A stretch of 64,000 bases of DNA from Pantoea latae (GCF_002077695.1 NZ_MWUE01000008.1:186001-250000); one strand, 5' to 3'; counted from the stretch's first letter, positions 48,985-58,714 are shown. Program-made: numbers and translations. Notes: generated by a model from the sequence alone, not told the origin.

Positions 48985-49081
48985 CCGTTCAAAAATGAAC
49001 GCTGAACTAACAAAAATGGCAGTTCTCAGACAATCCTGTAAGAACCATCATGACTCTCACTACTTCCACGTGGAGTCTGCT

Positions 49082-50530
49082 ATGACTTTATTAACTGTTA
49101 CGCAACCCGAACCGCGCCGCTGGCTGATGTTCTCTCTCTTACTGGTTGGCGCATTTCTTCCGCCGCTCGATTTTTTTATTGTGAACGTGGCTTTGCCCTC
49201 AATCCAGGCCGGACTGGGCGCGTCCTCCTCAGCCGAACAACTGGTTATCTCATCCTATGCTGCCGTCTATGCGGTTATGTTGATGACCGGCGGTCGGCTG
49301 GGCGATCTCTATGGCCGGGGAAAAATGTTTTTTCTGGGGTTAATGGGTTTCGCCTGCGCCTCTCTGTTATGCGGCCTGGCGGTTTCTCCCGGGATGCTCA
49401 TTGCAGGACGCATTCTGCAAGGCGCAACTGCCGCCATTATGGCCCCGCAGGCGCTGGCGTCGGTGCAGGCCCTTTTCCCTGAAAAAGAGAAGCCTTTAGC
49501 GCTCAGTTTATATGGCGCAGTGTTTGGTCTGGCCGCGGTTGTCGGTCAGGCGCTGGGCGGCACCCTGATCGCCCTTGACCTCTTTCATCTGGGCTGGCGC
49601 GCCATTTTCCTTATTAACCTGCCGGTCGCGCTGTTTGTCATTTTGTTTGGCGTGCGGTTATTAAAAGAAACCCGAGCGAAAAATGCCCGAAAACTCGATC
49701 CAGGCGGGATGCTGCTGGTAACGGCCACCCTGAGCGCGCTGATTATTCCTCTGATTGAAGGCCGGGAAACCGGCTGGACCTGGTGGATATGGCTCCTCTT
49801 TCTTACCGTTCCCTTGCTGGCCTTTATGACGTGGCGCTATGAAACACGGCTGAGCCAGCAAGGCGGCGCGCCGCTGCTCGATCCTGGCGTGCTGGGCGCG
49901 CCGGGAATTGGGCTGGGACTGGTTATCGCGCTGCTATTCTATTCACTCGCGGCCTTCTTTCTCTTGTTTACGGTCTATCTGCAAAAAGCATTACATTTTG
50001 ACGCGCTCAACGCAGGCCTGGTTTTCCTGCCTTTTGGCGCCGGCTTTCTGACTGGCCCGTTAACCACGCCTTATCTGCGGCGCTTTGCCGGTAATTATCT
50101 GTGCAGCACAGGGATGGCATGCGAAGCCGCAGGATTAATCGGGCTGGTCGGGTTAATTAATGCAACCACCGTAGAGGCTATACCGCCGATGGCGCCAGCA
50201 GGCGCGCTGCTGTTTATCATTGGGTTTGGTCAGGGTCTGGCGATGCCAACGCTGGTGCGCATGATCACCGGCCGCGTTGCGCCAGAATTTTCAGGCATGA
50301 TTGCCGGCGTGACGACGTCGACTTTGCAGATCAGCACGGCGCTTGGCGTCGCGGTCATCGGCACCCTTTTCTACAATACATTGGGAACCAGCGACGCCGA
50401 AAAGGATATCACCCACGCTTTTGTTATCGCGACGATGGCGATTGCCTGTTGCCTCGCCCTGGGCGCGGGCCTGAGCATCAGGCTGATCCGTCAGCCGTTA
50501 GCGTTGAATACGATGGCGAACAGGCTTTAA
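49082..50530 (+). CDS. MFS multidrug exporter, DHA2 (14-helix) family
   Basis: A 482-residue DHA2-type drug:proton antiporter. The first helix carries PLDFFIVNVALPSIQ (motif D1-like), the loop GGRLGDLYGRGKMFF (motif A) follows, and helix 5 has the antiporter motif GAVFGLAAVVGQALGGTLI. The start at 49082 (MTLLTVTQPEPRR) has GGAG seven bases upstream; a 29-codon in-frame extension upstream is not protein-like. It follows the formaldehyde-dehydrogenase-like gene in the same direction, but 380 bases apart. Substrate unknown. Confidence 0.88.
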   Translation: MTLLTVTQPEPRRWLMFSLLLVGAFLPPLDFFIVNVALPSIQAGLGASSSAEQLVISSYAAVYAVMLMTGGRLGDLYGRGKMFFLGLMGFACASLLCGLAVSPGMLIAGRILQGATAAIMAPQALASVQALFPEKEKPLALSLYGAVFGLAAVVGQALGGTLIALDLFHLGWRAIFLINLPVALFVILFGVRLLKETRAKNARKLDPGGMLLVTATLSALIIPLIEGRETGWTWWIWLLFLTVPLLAFMTWRYETRLSQQGGAPLLDPGVLGAPGIGLGLVIALLFYSLAAFFLLFTVYLQKALHFDALNAGLVFLPFGAGFLTGPLTTPYLRRFAGNYLCSTGMACEAAGLIGLVGLINATTVEAIPPMAPAGALLFIIGFGQGLAMPTLVRMITGRVAPEFSGMIAGVTTSTLQISTALGVAVIGTLFYNTLGTSDAEKDITHAFVIATMAIACCLALGAGLSIRLIRQPLALNTMANRL

Positions 50531-50570
50531 ATCCCTTGACGCTCAGCCGAAAACCGCGCCGGCTGAACGG

Positions 50571-51140
50571 TTATTCAGCGCCCGTGCCGCGCTGAAGATC
50601 AAGCGGCGTATCGATATCCAGCACGCAGCCCTTGTCCGCCAGTTTCACCCTTTGACAGGGCGCGCTGTTAAGCACCGCGCGGGCGCCGGTGTCGCCGCTC
50701 AGGCTGATAAGCGCGGGATAGAAGGCGCGCTGAAATCCTACCGGATGCCCCTGCTTGCCCGCGACTTCCGCACGCGCCAGCGGCGCATAATGCAGCGCAC
50801 TGGCGACGGCCAGCAGACTTTCGCTGGTTAAAAACGGCATATCGCCCAGCGTAATCAGCCAGCCGTCATACGCCGCGCTGGCGCCTACGCCGGCGGCGAT
50901 AGAGTCGCCGATGCCCTCGCTGCGGCAGATCACCGCGCGGCCTGCGGGGATAAGCGCCCGTATCGGCGCATCTTCAGGGCGCGTCACCACGAAAAAGTCG
51001 AGTCCGGTCGCGGCAACGTGCGCCAGCGTGTGCTGCAACACCGGTTTACCGTTCAGTAACGCCAGCAGCTTATGCTCGCCGCCGCCTGCTTTAAAACGCC
51101 GGCTAAATCCGGCGGCCATCACCAGAACGGCGATCTTCAT
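50571..51140 (-). CDS. MobA-like nucleotidyltransferase for a molybdenum enzyme
   Basis: A 189-residue NTP transferase related to MobA/MocA: N-terminal VLVMAAGFSRRFKAGGGEHK (pyrophosphorylase-type nucleotide loop), WLITLGDMPFLTSESLLAV with the metal-binding Asp, and a C-terminal VLDIDTPLDL. Such proteins attach CMP or GMP to the molybdopterin cofactor. It overlaps the XdhC-like gene by 4 bases (ATGA) and closes the leftward molybdo-enzyme operon, so it probably makes the cytosine-type cofactor used by the xanthine-oxidase-family subunit upstream. Confidence 0.88.
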   Translation of the reverse strand: MKIAVLVMAAGFSRRFKAGGGEHKLLALLNGKPVLQHTLAHVAATGLDFFVVTRPEDAPIRALIPAGRAVICRSEGIGDSIAAGVGASAAYDGWLITLGDMPFLTSESLLAVASALHYAPLARAEVAGKQGHPVGFQRAFYPALISLSGDTGARAVLNSAPCQRVKLADKGCVLDIDTPLDLQRGTGAE

Positions 51141-52153
51141 ATCAGACTTCCCTGCTCCCACGCCTCTGCAAGGGGCGGCGCGACCGCCGTTACGCAGCCG
51201 TTTTTGTAGCGCACGATGTCCGCCATTACCGACAGCGCGATCTCGGACGGGGTTTTACTGCCGATATCCAGCCCGACCGGCGCGTGAATGCGGCTCACCT
51301 GTTCAGGCTCGAGGTCGCCATACTGGCCCAGCCGCTCTTTTCTTCTGTGGCTGTTCTTTCTCGACCCCATGGCGCCGATATAGAACGCAGGCAGGTTCAC
51401 CGCCTCCATCATGGTGAGGTCATCAATGCGCGGATCGTGCGTCAGCGACAGGATCGCCGTGCCGGCATGACACCCTTCCCGCTCCAGATAAACGGCGGGA
51501 AACTGCTTTATCAGCCTGACGTTGGCGTCCAGCAAGGCGGCCATATTCTCCAGCGCCTCTTCCCGATGCTCGCAAACGATGGTTTCGAAACCGAGCGCGA
51601 CGGCAAAGTTGGCGCAAAACACCGCCACGCTGGAGAGTCCACCGATCACCAGCCGCGGCGCGGTCGAGAGCGTCAGGGTAATGGCGGCGCCATCGCGGTA
51701 GGTGATCGTGCTGTTGGTATAGGCGGCGGGCTCCAGCGCGTGACAGGCATGCGGCAAAATAAGCTTCTTTTTCACCGCCGTGGCGGCGGTCAGCGCATCA
51801 ATCATTTTTTGCAAATAGGCGCGACTGGTTGCGCCGGGCGACAGCTTCTCCACCAGGATCTCCAGCACGCCGCCGCACGGCAGCGCCCTGTCCGGCTCAA
51901 AGCCGCCTTCGCCGTAGCGCACCACCTGGCTGGCGGCGGGAAACGCGTCCTGATCAATGCGTTCGATAAAACTCTCTTCCACGCAGCCGCCTGAAAGCGA
52001 GCCGCAGTAGTAACCTTGTTGCCTGATGATCATCATCGCCCCTGGCGGACGTGGCGACGATCCATAGGTCGACAGCACCGTACAGAGCCAGACCTCATGC
52101 GTGTCAACCCACTGCAATCCCACGTTCAATACCTGCATATCAAGGTTGTGCAT
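51137..52153 (-). CDS. XdhC/CoxI-family molybdenum cofactor insertion protein
   Basis: A 338-residue XdhC-like chaperone that binds matured molybdenum cofactor, promotes its sulfuration and inserts it in xanthine-oxidase-family enzymes. The N-terminal part reads LCTVLSTYGSSPRPPGAMMI and GSLSGGCVEESFIERI (CoxI domain), and the C-terminal Rossmann-like part HDPRIDDLTMMEAVN and FYIGAMGSRKNSHRRKERL. Start 52153 (MHNLDMQVLNVG) has GGAGG nine bases upstream; longer extensions enter the MFS gene. It is the penultimate gene of the operon. Confidence 0.92.
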   Translation of the reverse strand: MHNLDMQVLNVGLQWVDTHEVWLCTVLSTYGSSPRPPGAMMIIRQQGYYCGSLSGGCVEESFIERIDQDAFPAASQVVRYGEGGFEPDRALPCGGVLEILVEKLSPGATSRAYLQKMIDALTAATAVKKKLILPHACHALEPAAYTNSTITYRDGAAITLTLSTAPRLVIGGLSSVAVFCANFAVALGFETIVCEHREEALENMAALLDANVRLIKQFPAVYLEREGCHAGTAILSLTHDPRIDDLTMMEAVNLPAFYIGAMGSRKNSHRRKERLGQYGDLEPEQVSRIHAPVGLDIGSKTPSEIALSVMADIVRYKNGCVTAVAPPLAEAWEQGSLI

Positions 52154-52202
52154 GACCTGATGCCTCCGGCAACGGTTAAGCCAGGGCGTGCCCTGGCGAT
52201 AA

Positions 52203-53417
52203 TTAAGTTGGCGATGCCTCTGCTGATGCGGCATCGCTGTGAAGATAGCGTCGGCTTGCCAGTACGGCAAACAGCGCCGACAGGAGCAGTAGCGCCAGGC
52301 CAAAGGCAAACGGACTCCACCAACCCACGGCGTCGAACAGCTCGCCACCCAGCGCGGCGCCCAGGGTGATCGCCAGCTGGATCACCGCGACCATCAGGCC
52401 GCCGCCCGCCTCCGCGCTCTCCGGCAGCGCGCGGCTTAGCCAGAGTCCCCAGGCCACCGGCGCGGGCGTCGACACCAGTCCCCACGCGGCTAACAGCGCG
52501 CCGGTGATAAGCAACGAGCGCCCCTGCCAGATCAGCAGCGCCCCGATCGCCGCCATCGCCAGCGGGATCAGGATCAGCCAGCGAAACAGATGGGTTTGCA
52601 GCAGCAGGCCGATTGACCAGGTTCCAGCCAGCCCGGCGGCGCCCAACAGCAGCAGAATAAACGAAAGCTCGCTGACGCTGGCGCCGGTTACCGACTCCAT
52701 AAAGGGCCGCAGATAGGTGAAAATCGCGAACTGCCCCATAAACAGCGCCAGGATCGCCGCCATTCCCGCCGCGACGTGCGACAAGCCCAGCAGACGCAGC
52801 GGACTGGCGCGCTGGTTATCGGCCTGCGCCGGCAGCGAAGGAAGCGCGCGCCACTGCCAGATAAACGCGGCGACGGCCAGCGGCACGACGATAAAAAACG
52901 CCCCACGCCAGCCGATATACTGACCGAGAAAGCTTCCCAGCGGCGCGGCGATGGTGGCCGCCAGCGCGTTGCCGCCGTTGATCAGCGCCAGCCCTTTCGC
53001 CACCGCATGCGGCGGCGCAAGACGCATAATGGTCGCGGTGGACATCGACCAGAATCCGCCAATCGCCACGCCAAGCAGCGCGCGTCCGACAATAAAAATT
53101 AGTCCGTCTGGCGCGAATGTGACAGTCAGACCGGAAATTGTCAGCAAAAGCGTAAAGGCGATCAGCACCTTTTTGCGGTCGAAGCGGCCAGTAAGCGGCG
53201 TATTCAGCAGGCTGGTCAGCACGGCGAAAAACCCGCTGACGGAGATCGCCTGGCCCGCCTGTCCCTGGCTGATGCCCAGATCCTGCGCCACCGGCGTCAG
53301 CAGGCTGACGGGCATAAATTCCGAAGCGATCAGCACCACGACGCCCAGGGCCATCGAGAAGATAGCGCCCCAGGCGGCGTGGTGGCGCGATGCGGTGTGT
53401 GTTGAGAAAGTCGTCAT
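52203..53417 (-). CDS. MFS efflux transporter resembling NepI
   Basis: A 404-residue 12-helix MFS protein of the DHA1 group. The segment SEFMPVSLLTPVAQDLGISQGQAGQ and the motif-A loop LTGRFDRKKVLIAF closely resemble E. coli NepI, a purine-ribonucleoside exporter, and related sugar-efflux carriers. It lies within the leftward molybdo-enzyme unit, between the cytochrome (121 bases upstream) and XdhC-like gene (49 bases). It may export the product or a toxic substrate of that enzyme. Substrate not readable. Confidence 0.82.
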   Translation of the reverse strand: MTTFSTHTASRHHAAWGAIFSMALGVVVLIASEFMPVSLLTPVAQDLGISQGQAGQAISVSGFFAVLTSLLNTPLTGRFDRKKVLIAFTLLLTISGLTVTFAPDGLIFIVGRALLGVAIGGFWSMSTATIMRLAPPHAVAKGLALINGGNALAATIAAPLGSFLGQYIGWRGAFFIVVPLAVAAFIWQWRALPSLPAQADNQRASPLRLLGLSHVAAGMAAILALFMGQFAIFTYLRPFMESVTGASVSELSFILLLLGAAGLAGTWSIGLLLQTHLFRWLILIPLAMAAIGALLIWQGRSLLITGALLAAWGLVSTPAPVAWGLWLSRALPESAEAGGGLMVAVIQLAITLGAALGGELFDAVGWWSPFAFGLALLLLSALFAVLASRRYLHSDAASAEASPT

Positions 53418-53539
53418 AGGTTAATCCATAAGTTTCAGGGCTGTAAGAGGCTACCTGAACTGCGGCCTTGAATTAACCTGGATAAACCGGATGTAATTGT
53501 GAATCAAACTCATCAATTGACGACACCTCTCGCTCTGAC

Positions 53540-54868
53540 TCACCGCATCTGCAGAACAATGGGGTTGATGCTGGCGGGATCGGTGTGCTGCCGCATTTCA
53601 GCCACCGCTTTCGCCTCCGTCTGCGCGCCGCTGTTGCCCCAGGATGAGCGAATATAGTTGAGCACCTCCGCCGTCTCCTGATCCGAAAGCTGTTTGCGGT
53701 ATGGCGGCATACGGTAGGCGTCCAGTACGCCGTTGGTGACCACCCTCGCGGAACCGTTCAGCACGATATTGATCGCCGAAGAGGCGTCGACCTGCATCGA
53801 GGTGGCGCCGGCCAGTGGCGGGATCCACGGCGCCTGCCCGCGGCCGTCTGCACCATGGCAGCTGCTGCAGCGCGCGATAAAAGTCTGCTCGCCGGGACGG
53901 CGGCTTGCGCCCTGACTGCTTTGCTGCACATAACGCCAGGCGTGGCCGCTGTCGTTGCTGCCCGGCGGCAGCGACTTAAGGTAGTGCGCAATGGCGCGCA
54001 GATCGTCGTCGCGCATAAACTGGGTGGAGTTATTGAACGCGTCGGTCATCGAGCCGAACACCACGGCGTGCGCGTTGCGCCCGCTTTTCAAAAACGTCAC
54101 CACGTCATCCTCGCTCCAGCGGCTTATGCCGCTGCCGGCGTCGCCGCGCAGGCTGGGCGCGTACCAGCCATCAAGCAGCGCGCCCGCCAGGTAGTCCGGG
54201 CTGCTCGCATCAAGCGCCTTCTCATTAAAGGCCAGCCCGCGCGGCGTATGGCAGCTGCCGCAGTGGCCTGGGCCTTCCACCAGATAAGCGCCCCGGTTCC
54301 AGCGCTCGTCGCGGTTCGCCGCTGGCTGCCAGGGCTCACCGCTGGCAAAAGCGGCGCGCCACAGCGCCAGCGGCCAACGCATATTGAGCGGCCAGGGAAT
54401 GTCCGACGGCTGGTTTTGCCGCGAAGCGGGCTGCACGCCGTGCATCATAAAGGCATAGAGGGCGCGGATATCCTCATCGCTCAGCTTCTGGTAAGAGGGA
54501 AACGGCATTGCCGGATAGAGCCGATGCCCGTCCTGCGCCACGCCCTGGCGCACCGCGCGGTCGAAGTCGGCCAGCGAGTAGCGGCCAATACCGCTCGTCC
54601 GGTCGGGCGTGATATTGGTGGTGTAGATATTGCCAACCGGCGTCGCCATCGTCAGACCGCCGGAAAACGGTGCGTTCTCCGGCGTGCTGTGGCAGGCGAC
54701 GCAATCGCTGAGACGCGCGACATATTCGCCGCGCTGGATAAGATCGGGCGAGCTGGAGGCCGCCGCGTTATCGAAAGGCGACGCTGGCGTGCGCAGCATC
54801 CACACTAGTGCGCCGGTTACGATAATAAGCGTCGCTATCAGCAGCAAACAGAGCCTTTTCCTGGTCAT
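53540..54868 (-). CDS. Triheme membrane-anchored cytochrome c (aldehyde dehydrogenase subunit)
   Basis: A 442-residue protein with an N-terminal membrane anchor (LCLLLIATLIIVTGALVWML) and three c-type heme sites: CVACH (56-60), CGSCH (203-207) and CSSCH (334-338). Conserved Met ligands follow each. This is the cytochrome subunit type of periplasmic alcohol/aldehyde dehydrogenases that hand electrons to ubiquinone. It follows the molybdenum subunit in the operon by 25 bases, so the three genes encode one complex. The gene order equals aldehyde-dehydrogenase/isoquinoline-oxidoreductase operons. Confidence 0.92.
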   Translation of the reverse strand: MTRKRLCLLLIATLIIVTGALVWMLRTPASPFDNAAASSSPDLIQRGEYVARLSDCVACHSTPENAPFSGGLTMATPVGNIYTTNITPDRTSGIGRYSLADFDRAVRQGVAQDGHRLYPAMPFPSYQKLSDEDIRALYAFMMHGVQPASRQNQPSDIPWPLNMRWPLALWRAAFASGEPWQPAANRDERWNRGAYLVEGPGHCGSCHTPRGLAFNEKALDASSPDYLAGALLDGWYAPSLRGDAGSGISRWSEDDVVTFLKSGRNAHAVVFGSMTDAFNNSTQFMRDDDLRAIAHYLKSLPPGSNDSGHAWRYVQQSSQGASRRPGEQTFIARCSSCHGADGRGQAPWIPPLAGATSMQVDASSAINIVLNGSARVVTNGVLDAYRMPPYRKQLSDQETAEVLNYIRSSWGNSGAQTEAKAVAEMRQHTDPASINPIVLQMR

Positions 54869-54893
54869 GATGTTTTCCTTAAGAACCTGCGGC

Positions 54894-57128
54894 TCAGGTA
54901 AAGTTGTAGCGCGACAGCGGCATAGAGCGGATACGCTGCCCGGTCAGCCTGGAGACGGCATTCGCCACCGCTGGTGGCACGGCGGGCAGCGGCGGTTCGC
55001 CGATGCCGCCCATTTTTGCCCCGCTTTCGATAATGCGCACCTCAACCTGCGCCATGCGCGACGGCGGCAGAATCGGATAGAGGTCGAAATTGCGCGCGAC
55101 CGGCTGGCCCTTTTCGAACAGCGCCTCTTCCAGCAGCACCTGCGACAGCCCCAGCGCCACCGCGCCGTTGACCTGCGCCGCGACGATGGCCGGATTGACG
55201 ATGCTGCCGGGATCGATCGCCTCCCAAACCCGATGCACCCTGACCTGCCCGTTCTCGATCGACACTTCCGCTATCGCGGCCGCCTCGGTGCCGAACGGCG
55301 ACGCCATCGCCACGCCGCGTGCGCGTCGACTGCCATCCTCGGCGGTATAGGGGCCGGGCTTCCATCCGCCAGAGAGATCGACCACCGCTTCCAGCAGCGT
55401 CGTCAGGCGGGCATTTCCCTTCAGCAGACGCAGGCGCAGCGCTAAGGGATCGAGCTTGCCGCTGTCGGCGATCTCGTCGAAAAATGATTCATAGAGAAAG
55501 TCGTTCATCGAATTGCCGACCGAGCGCCAGTAGCCGAGCTTTACCGGCCCTTTTTTATAGATCTGCGCAATGCGTACGTGCGGGATGCCGTAGGCTTTGC
55601 CGGTGAGGCCTTCGGTCGCGGTGGGATCGAGCTTATCACCCTGCTTGCCGGAGATACCTTCGGTCGGACCTTCGCAGATGCTGATCGCTTCCAGCGCCAG
55701 CGGATAGCCCTCGCTATCCAGACCGGCGCGGAAGCGCACCGCCGCCATTGGACGATGGGTGTCGCGCAGAAACTCCTCTTCGCGGCTCCAGATCAACTTG
55801 ACCGGACGACCGACCGCCTTCGCCAGTTCAACCGCCTGCGGCCAGGCCATCGCGCCGTCGTAGATGAAGTGACGGCCGAAAAAGCCGCCCAGCAGCGGGG
55901 AATGAATAAAGATCTTCTCGGCGTCCAGTCCGGTGCGCTTCGCCACCTCGCCCTGAAACATCTCCGGCGCCTGATTGGGGATCCACAGCTCCAGCGTGCC
56001 GTCACCGTTGAAGCGCGCCAGCGCCGAAGGCGGTTCCAGCTGGGCGTGGTTAAGGTACTGGCTATGGTAGGTTGCGCTTATCGTACTTCTGGCGGCGGCG
56101 AAACCCGCTGCGAAATCGCCTTTTACCTCTGCCTCTTGGCTCTCGCCCGGTTGGTTCGCCAGCGCTTGAGCAAAATCAGCCGAGGAAAAATCGGCTGGCA
56201 TTAGTTCTGCGTCGGCAGGCGCCAGCCACTCTACCTGTAGCGTCTCGACGGCGCGTTTAGCCTGCCACCAACGCTCGGCGACCACCGCCACCGCGCCCGG
56301 CAGGCGGTGCACCGAGTGCACGCCCTTCATCGCCTGCACCTGCGCTTCGTTGCGCAGCGCGCCGGCGGTCATGCCCAGCCGCGGCGCGTGCTGGACCGCC
56401 GCGTGCAGCATATTGTCGACGCGGCAGTCGATGGTGTAGATCGCCTGCCCGGTCGATTTCGCCCAGGCGTCGAGACGCTTGACCGGCTTGCCGATCCAGC
56501 GGAACTGCGTGGGATCTTTTAAGGCGACCGCATCCGCTGGCGGGATCGGCAGATCGCGCGCGCGGCTCGCCAGATCGCCGTAGCTCAGCGTCCGGCCGGA
56601 GGCGTCGTGCACCACCTTTCCCGGTTCGGTGCGCAGCGAGGCGAGCGGCACGTCTAGCGAGGTCGCCGCCGCCTGCAGCAGCATATGGCGCGCCAGCGCG
56701 CCGAGGCGACGCATCGTCATGTAGCTGGTGCGCACCGACTGGCTGCCGCCGGTGATGCGCATCCCGCTCTCCATGACCTTGTACTGCTCTCCCGCTGGCG
56801 CGTTCTCTACCACGAAGCTGGCGGGATCGGCATCCAGCTCTTCGCCGACGATCTGCGCCATGGCGGTAAAAATACCCTGTCCGCCCTCAATAAACGGCGA
56901 GAGAAAGCGCACGCTGCCGTCCGGGCGGATCGCCAGAAAAGCGGGCACGCGCGTGCCGGGCGGCAGCGCCTGCTGCGCCACCTGCGCGCGGGTCTGCTCC
57001 ACAGGCAGGCCGATCCCCAGCACCAGCGCGCCCGCGACGCCGCCTGTCGCCAGCAGAAAACGGCGGCGCGACAGGTTGGCGGGCTCGTCGCCGGACGTGA
57101 ATGCAGATGATTGCAGAGATTTTTTCAC
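54894..57128 (-). CDS. Molybdopterin-binding subunit, xanthine-oxidase family (IorB/aldehyde dehydrogenase type)
   Basis: A 744-residue large subunit with a twin-arginine-like signal (LSRRRFLLATGGVAGALVLG), so the folded, cofactor-loaded enzyme goes to the periplasm. Family landmarks are QSVRTSYMTMRRLGALARHM, GGFFGRHFIYDGAMAWPQA and, near the C-terminus, GGIGEPPLPAVPPAVANA containing the catalytic Glu. This matches IorB-like aldehyde or N-heterocycle oxidoreductases. It overlaps the [2Fe-2S] subunit stop by 4 bases and is followed by the cytochrome. The substrate may be an aldehyde or heteroaromatic compound. Confidence 0.9.
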   Translation of the reverse strand: MKKSLQSSAFTSGDEPANLSRRRFLLATGGVAGALVLGIGLPVEQTRAQVAQQALPPGTRVPAFLAIRPDGSVRFLSPFIEGGQGIFTAMAQIVGEELDADPASFVVENAPAGEQYKVMESGMRITGGSQSVRTSYMTMRRLGALARHMLLQAAATSLDVPLASLRTEPGKVVHDASGRTLSYGDLASRARDLPIPPADAVALKDPTQFRWIGKPVKRLDAWAKSTGQAIYTIDCRVDNMLHAAVQHAPRLGMTAGALRNEAQVQAMKGVHSVHRLPGAVAVVAERWWQAKRAVETLQVEWLAPADAELMPADFSSADFAQALANQPGESQEAEVKGDFAAGFAAARSTISATYHSQYLNHAQLEPPSALARFNGDGTLELWIPNQAPEMFQGEVAKRTGLDAEKIFIHSPLLGGFFGRHFIYDGAMAWPQAVELAKAVGRPVKLIWSREEEFLRDTHRPMAAVRFRAGLDSEGYPLALEAISICEGPTEGISGKQGDKLDPTATEGLTGKAYGIPHVRIAQIYKKGPVKLGYWRSVGNSMNDFLYESFFDEIADSGKLDPLALRLRLLKGNARLTTLLEAVVDLSGGWKPGPYTAEDGSRRARGVAMASPFGTEAAAIAEVSIENGQVRVHRVWEAIDPGSIVNPAIVAAQVNGAVALGLSQVLLEEALFEKGQPVARNFDLYPILPPSRMAQVEVRIIESGAKMGGIGEPPLPAVPPAVANAVSRLTGQRIRSMPLSRYNFT

Positions 57129-57583
57129 TGCGCGTCTCCCTGTTCCGCCACCTCGTGGATGGCCGCGCTGATGGCGTTATAGGTGCCGCAGCGGCAGAGA
57201 TTCACCATCGCCGCCGCGATCTGCTGGTCGGAAGGATGTGCGTTCTGCCTGAGCAGCGCGGTCGCTGCCATCACCTGGCCCGACTGACAGTAGCCGCACT
57301 GCGGCACCTGATGCTTCACCCAGGCCGCCACCACGCGTTTGCCCATCTCGTCCTTTTCAATCGCTTCGATGGTGGTGATCTCTTTTCCTGCCACCCTATC
57401 CAGCGGCGTCACGCAGGATCGCACCACCTGACCGTCGATCATTACCGAGCAGGCGCCGCACTGCGCCAGACCGCAGCCATATTTGGTGCCGGTCATGCCG
57501 AGGTCGTCGCGTATCACCCAGAGTAACGGCGTGTCGCCGTCGGCTTCGACCTCAAGGGTTTGATTGTTTATCTGAATTTCCAT
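57125..57583 (-). CDS. [2Fe-2S] subunit of the periplasmic molybdo-enzyme (IorA type)
   Basis: A 152-residue iron-sulfur protein. The plant-type cluster uses C37, C42, C45 and C57 (CGLAQCGACSV ... RSC), and the second cluster uses C96, C99, C130 and C132 (CGYCQSGQ, LCRCGTY). It transfers electrons from the molybdenum centre to the cytochrome subunit. It has no signal of its own, so it would be co-exported with the Tat-carrying large subunit. It is the first gene of the leftward operon, divergent from a LysR regulator. Confidence 0.94.
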   Translation of the reverse strand: MEIQINNQTLEVEADGDTPLLWVIRDDLGMTGTKYGCGLAQCGACSVMIDGQVVRSCVTPLDRVAGKEITTIEAIEKDEMGKRVVAAWVKHQVPQCGYCQSGQVMAATALLRQNAHPSDQQIAAAMVNLCRCGTYNAISAAIHEVAEQGDAQ

Positions 57584-57787
57584 GGGGCTCCGGTCTTAAT
57601 GGCTCGCAATTTCTCCCTATCCTTACAGAGAATAATGGAATGAGTAACCGGCCCGCGCCGCATACGCTGCTGAGCAAAATTCATTAATCCTCGCAAGGGC
57701 CGCGGCCGGGCTTTTCTCAGCGGGTCGGCGCTTTTAATCATCTGTGCGATAGCGTAATTGAGGTTGGATCCCCCGGCCTGAATAGGC

Positions 57788-57811
57788 TAATTTTCCGAAT
57801 TCTGTGAATTA
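57788..57811. promoter_or_regulatory. Candidate LysR site between the molybdo-enzyme operon and its LysR gene
   Basis: TAATT (57788-57792) and AATTA (57807-57811) flank an AT-rich core in the 252-base divergent promoter region. The spacing and location directly before the LysR gene suit a LysR binding site, but the dyad is short. The rest of the region shows no coding potential. Confidence 0.3.
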
Positions 57812-57835
57812 AAATCAGCAATCAGGCGGGAAAAG

Positions 57836-58714
57836 ATGAATGACATTCAGGCGTTTATTGCGGTGGCCAGAGCGCAGAGCTTTACCCGCGCGGCGGCGGG
57901 TCTGGGCGTGAGTCCGTCGGCCCTCAGCCATACCATTCGCAATCTGGAAGAGCGCATCGGCGTGCGCCTGCTGGCGCGCACCACGCGTAACGTCGCCCCG
58001 ACGGAGGCGGGCGAACGCCTGTTGCAGTCGGTCGCGCCGTTATTCGAACAGATCAACAGCGAAATCGCGCGTATCGGCGAATTACGCGACACCCCGGCCG
58101 GCAATATCCGCATCACCTGTTCCGACGACGCCGCCGAGAGCCTGCTGCGCCCTGCGCTGCCCGCTTTTTTCGCGCAATACCCCGATATCAGCGTGGAAAT
58201 CTGCATCGACTACGGCTTTACCAATATTATCACCGAGCGTTTTGATGCCGGCATTCGGCTGGGTGAATCGATCAGCCGCGATATGATTGCGGTGCGGCTG
58301 GGGCCAGACTGGCGGCTGGCAGTGGTCGGCACGCCCGCCTATTTTCAGTCGCATCCCGTTCCCGTGATCCCTCAGGATCTCACGGCGCACCGCTGTATTA
58401 ATATTCGTCACTCGCCAGGCGGCAGCGTCTACGCGTGGGAATTTGAAAAAGCGGGCCGCAAACTCACTATTCGGGTGAACGGTCCGCTGTTATCCAACAG
58501 CATTATTCACGTGATGAACGGCGCGCTGGACGGCATCGGCCTGGCCTGTGTGCCGGAGCATATGGCGCGGCCCCATATCGAGGCGGGCCGCCTGATTGAG
58601 GTGTTGGCCGACTGGAGTCCGCTGTTCGAGGGGTTCCACCTCTACTATCCCAACCGACGCAACACCTCTTCCGCTTTTGCCGCCTTTGTCGAGGCGGTTC
58701 GATATCGTGGCTAA
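57836..58714 (+). CDS. LysR-family regulator, probably of the molybdo-enzyme operon
   Basis: A 292-residue LysR regulator: helix-turn-helix FTRAAAGLGVSPSALSHTIRNLEERIGVRLLARTTR at residues about 17-52, then a two-lobed periplasmic-binding-like effector domain (GNIRITCSDDAAESLLRPAL, DAGIRLGESISRDMIAVRLG). It is divergent from the three-subunit aldehyde-oxidase operon, the classic arrangement for LysR control of the neighbour. Its last 4 bases overlap the convergent second LysR gene. Confidence 0.9.
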   Translation: MNDIQAFIAVARAQSFTRAAAGLGVSPSALSHTIRNLEERIGVRLLARTTRNVAPTEAGERLLQSVAPLFEQINSEIARIGELRDTPAGNIRITCSDDAAESLLRPALPAFFAQYPDISVEICIDYGFTNIITERFDAGIRLGESISRDMIAVRLGPDWRLAVVGTPAYFQSHPVPVIPQDLTAHRCINIRHSPGGSVYAWEFEKAGRKLTIRVNGPLLSNSIIHVMNGALDGIGLACVPEHMARPHIEAGRLIEVLADWSPLFEGFHLYYPNRRNTSSAFAAFVEAVRYRG

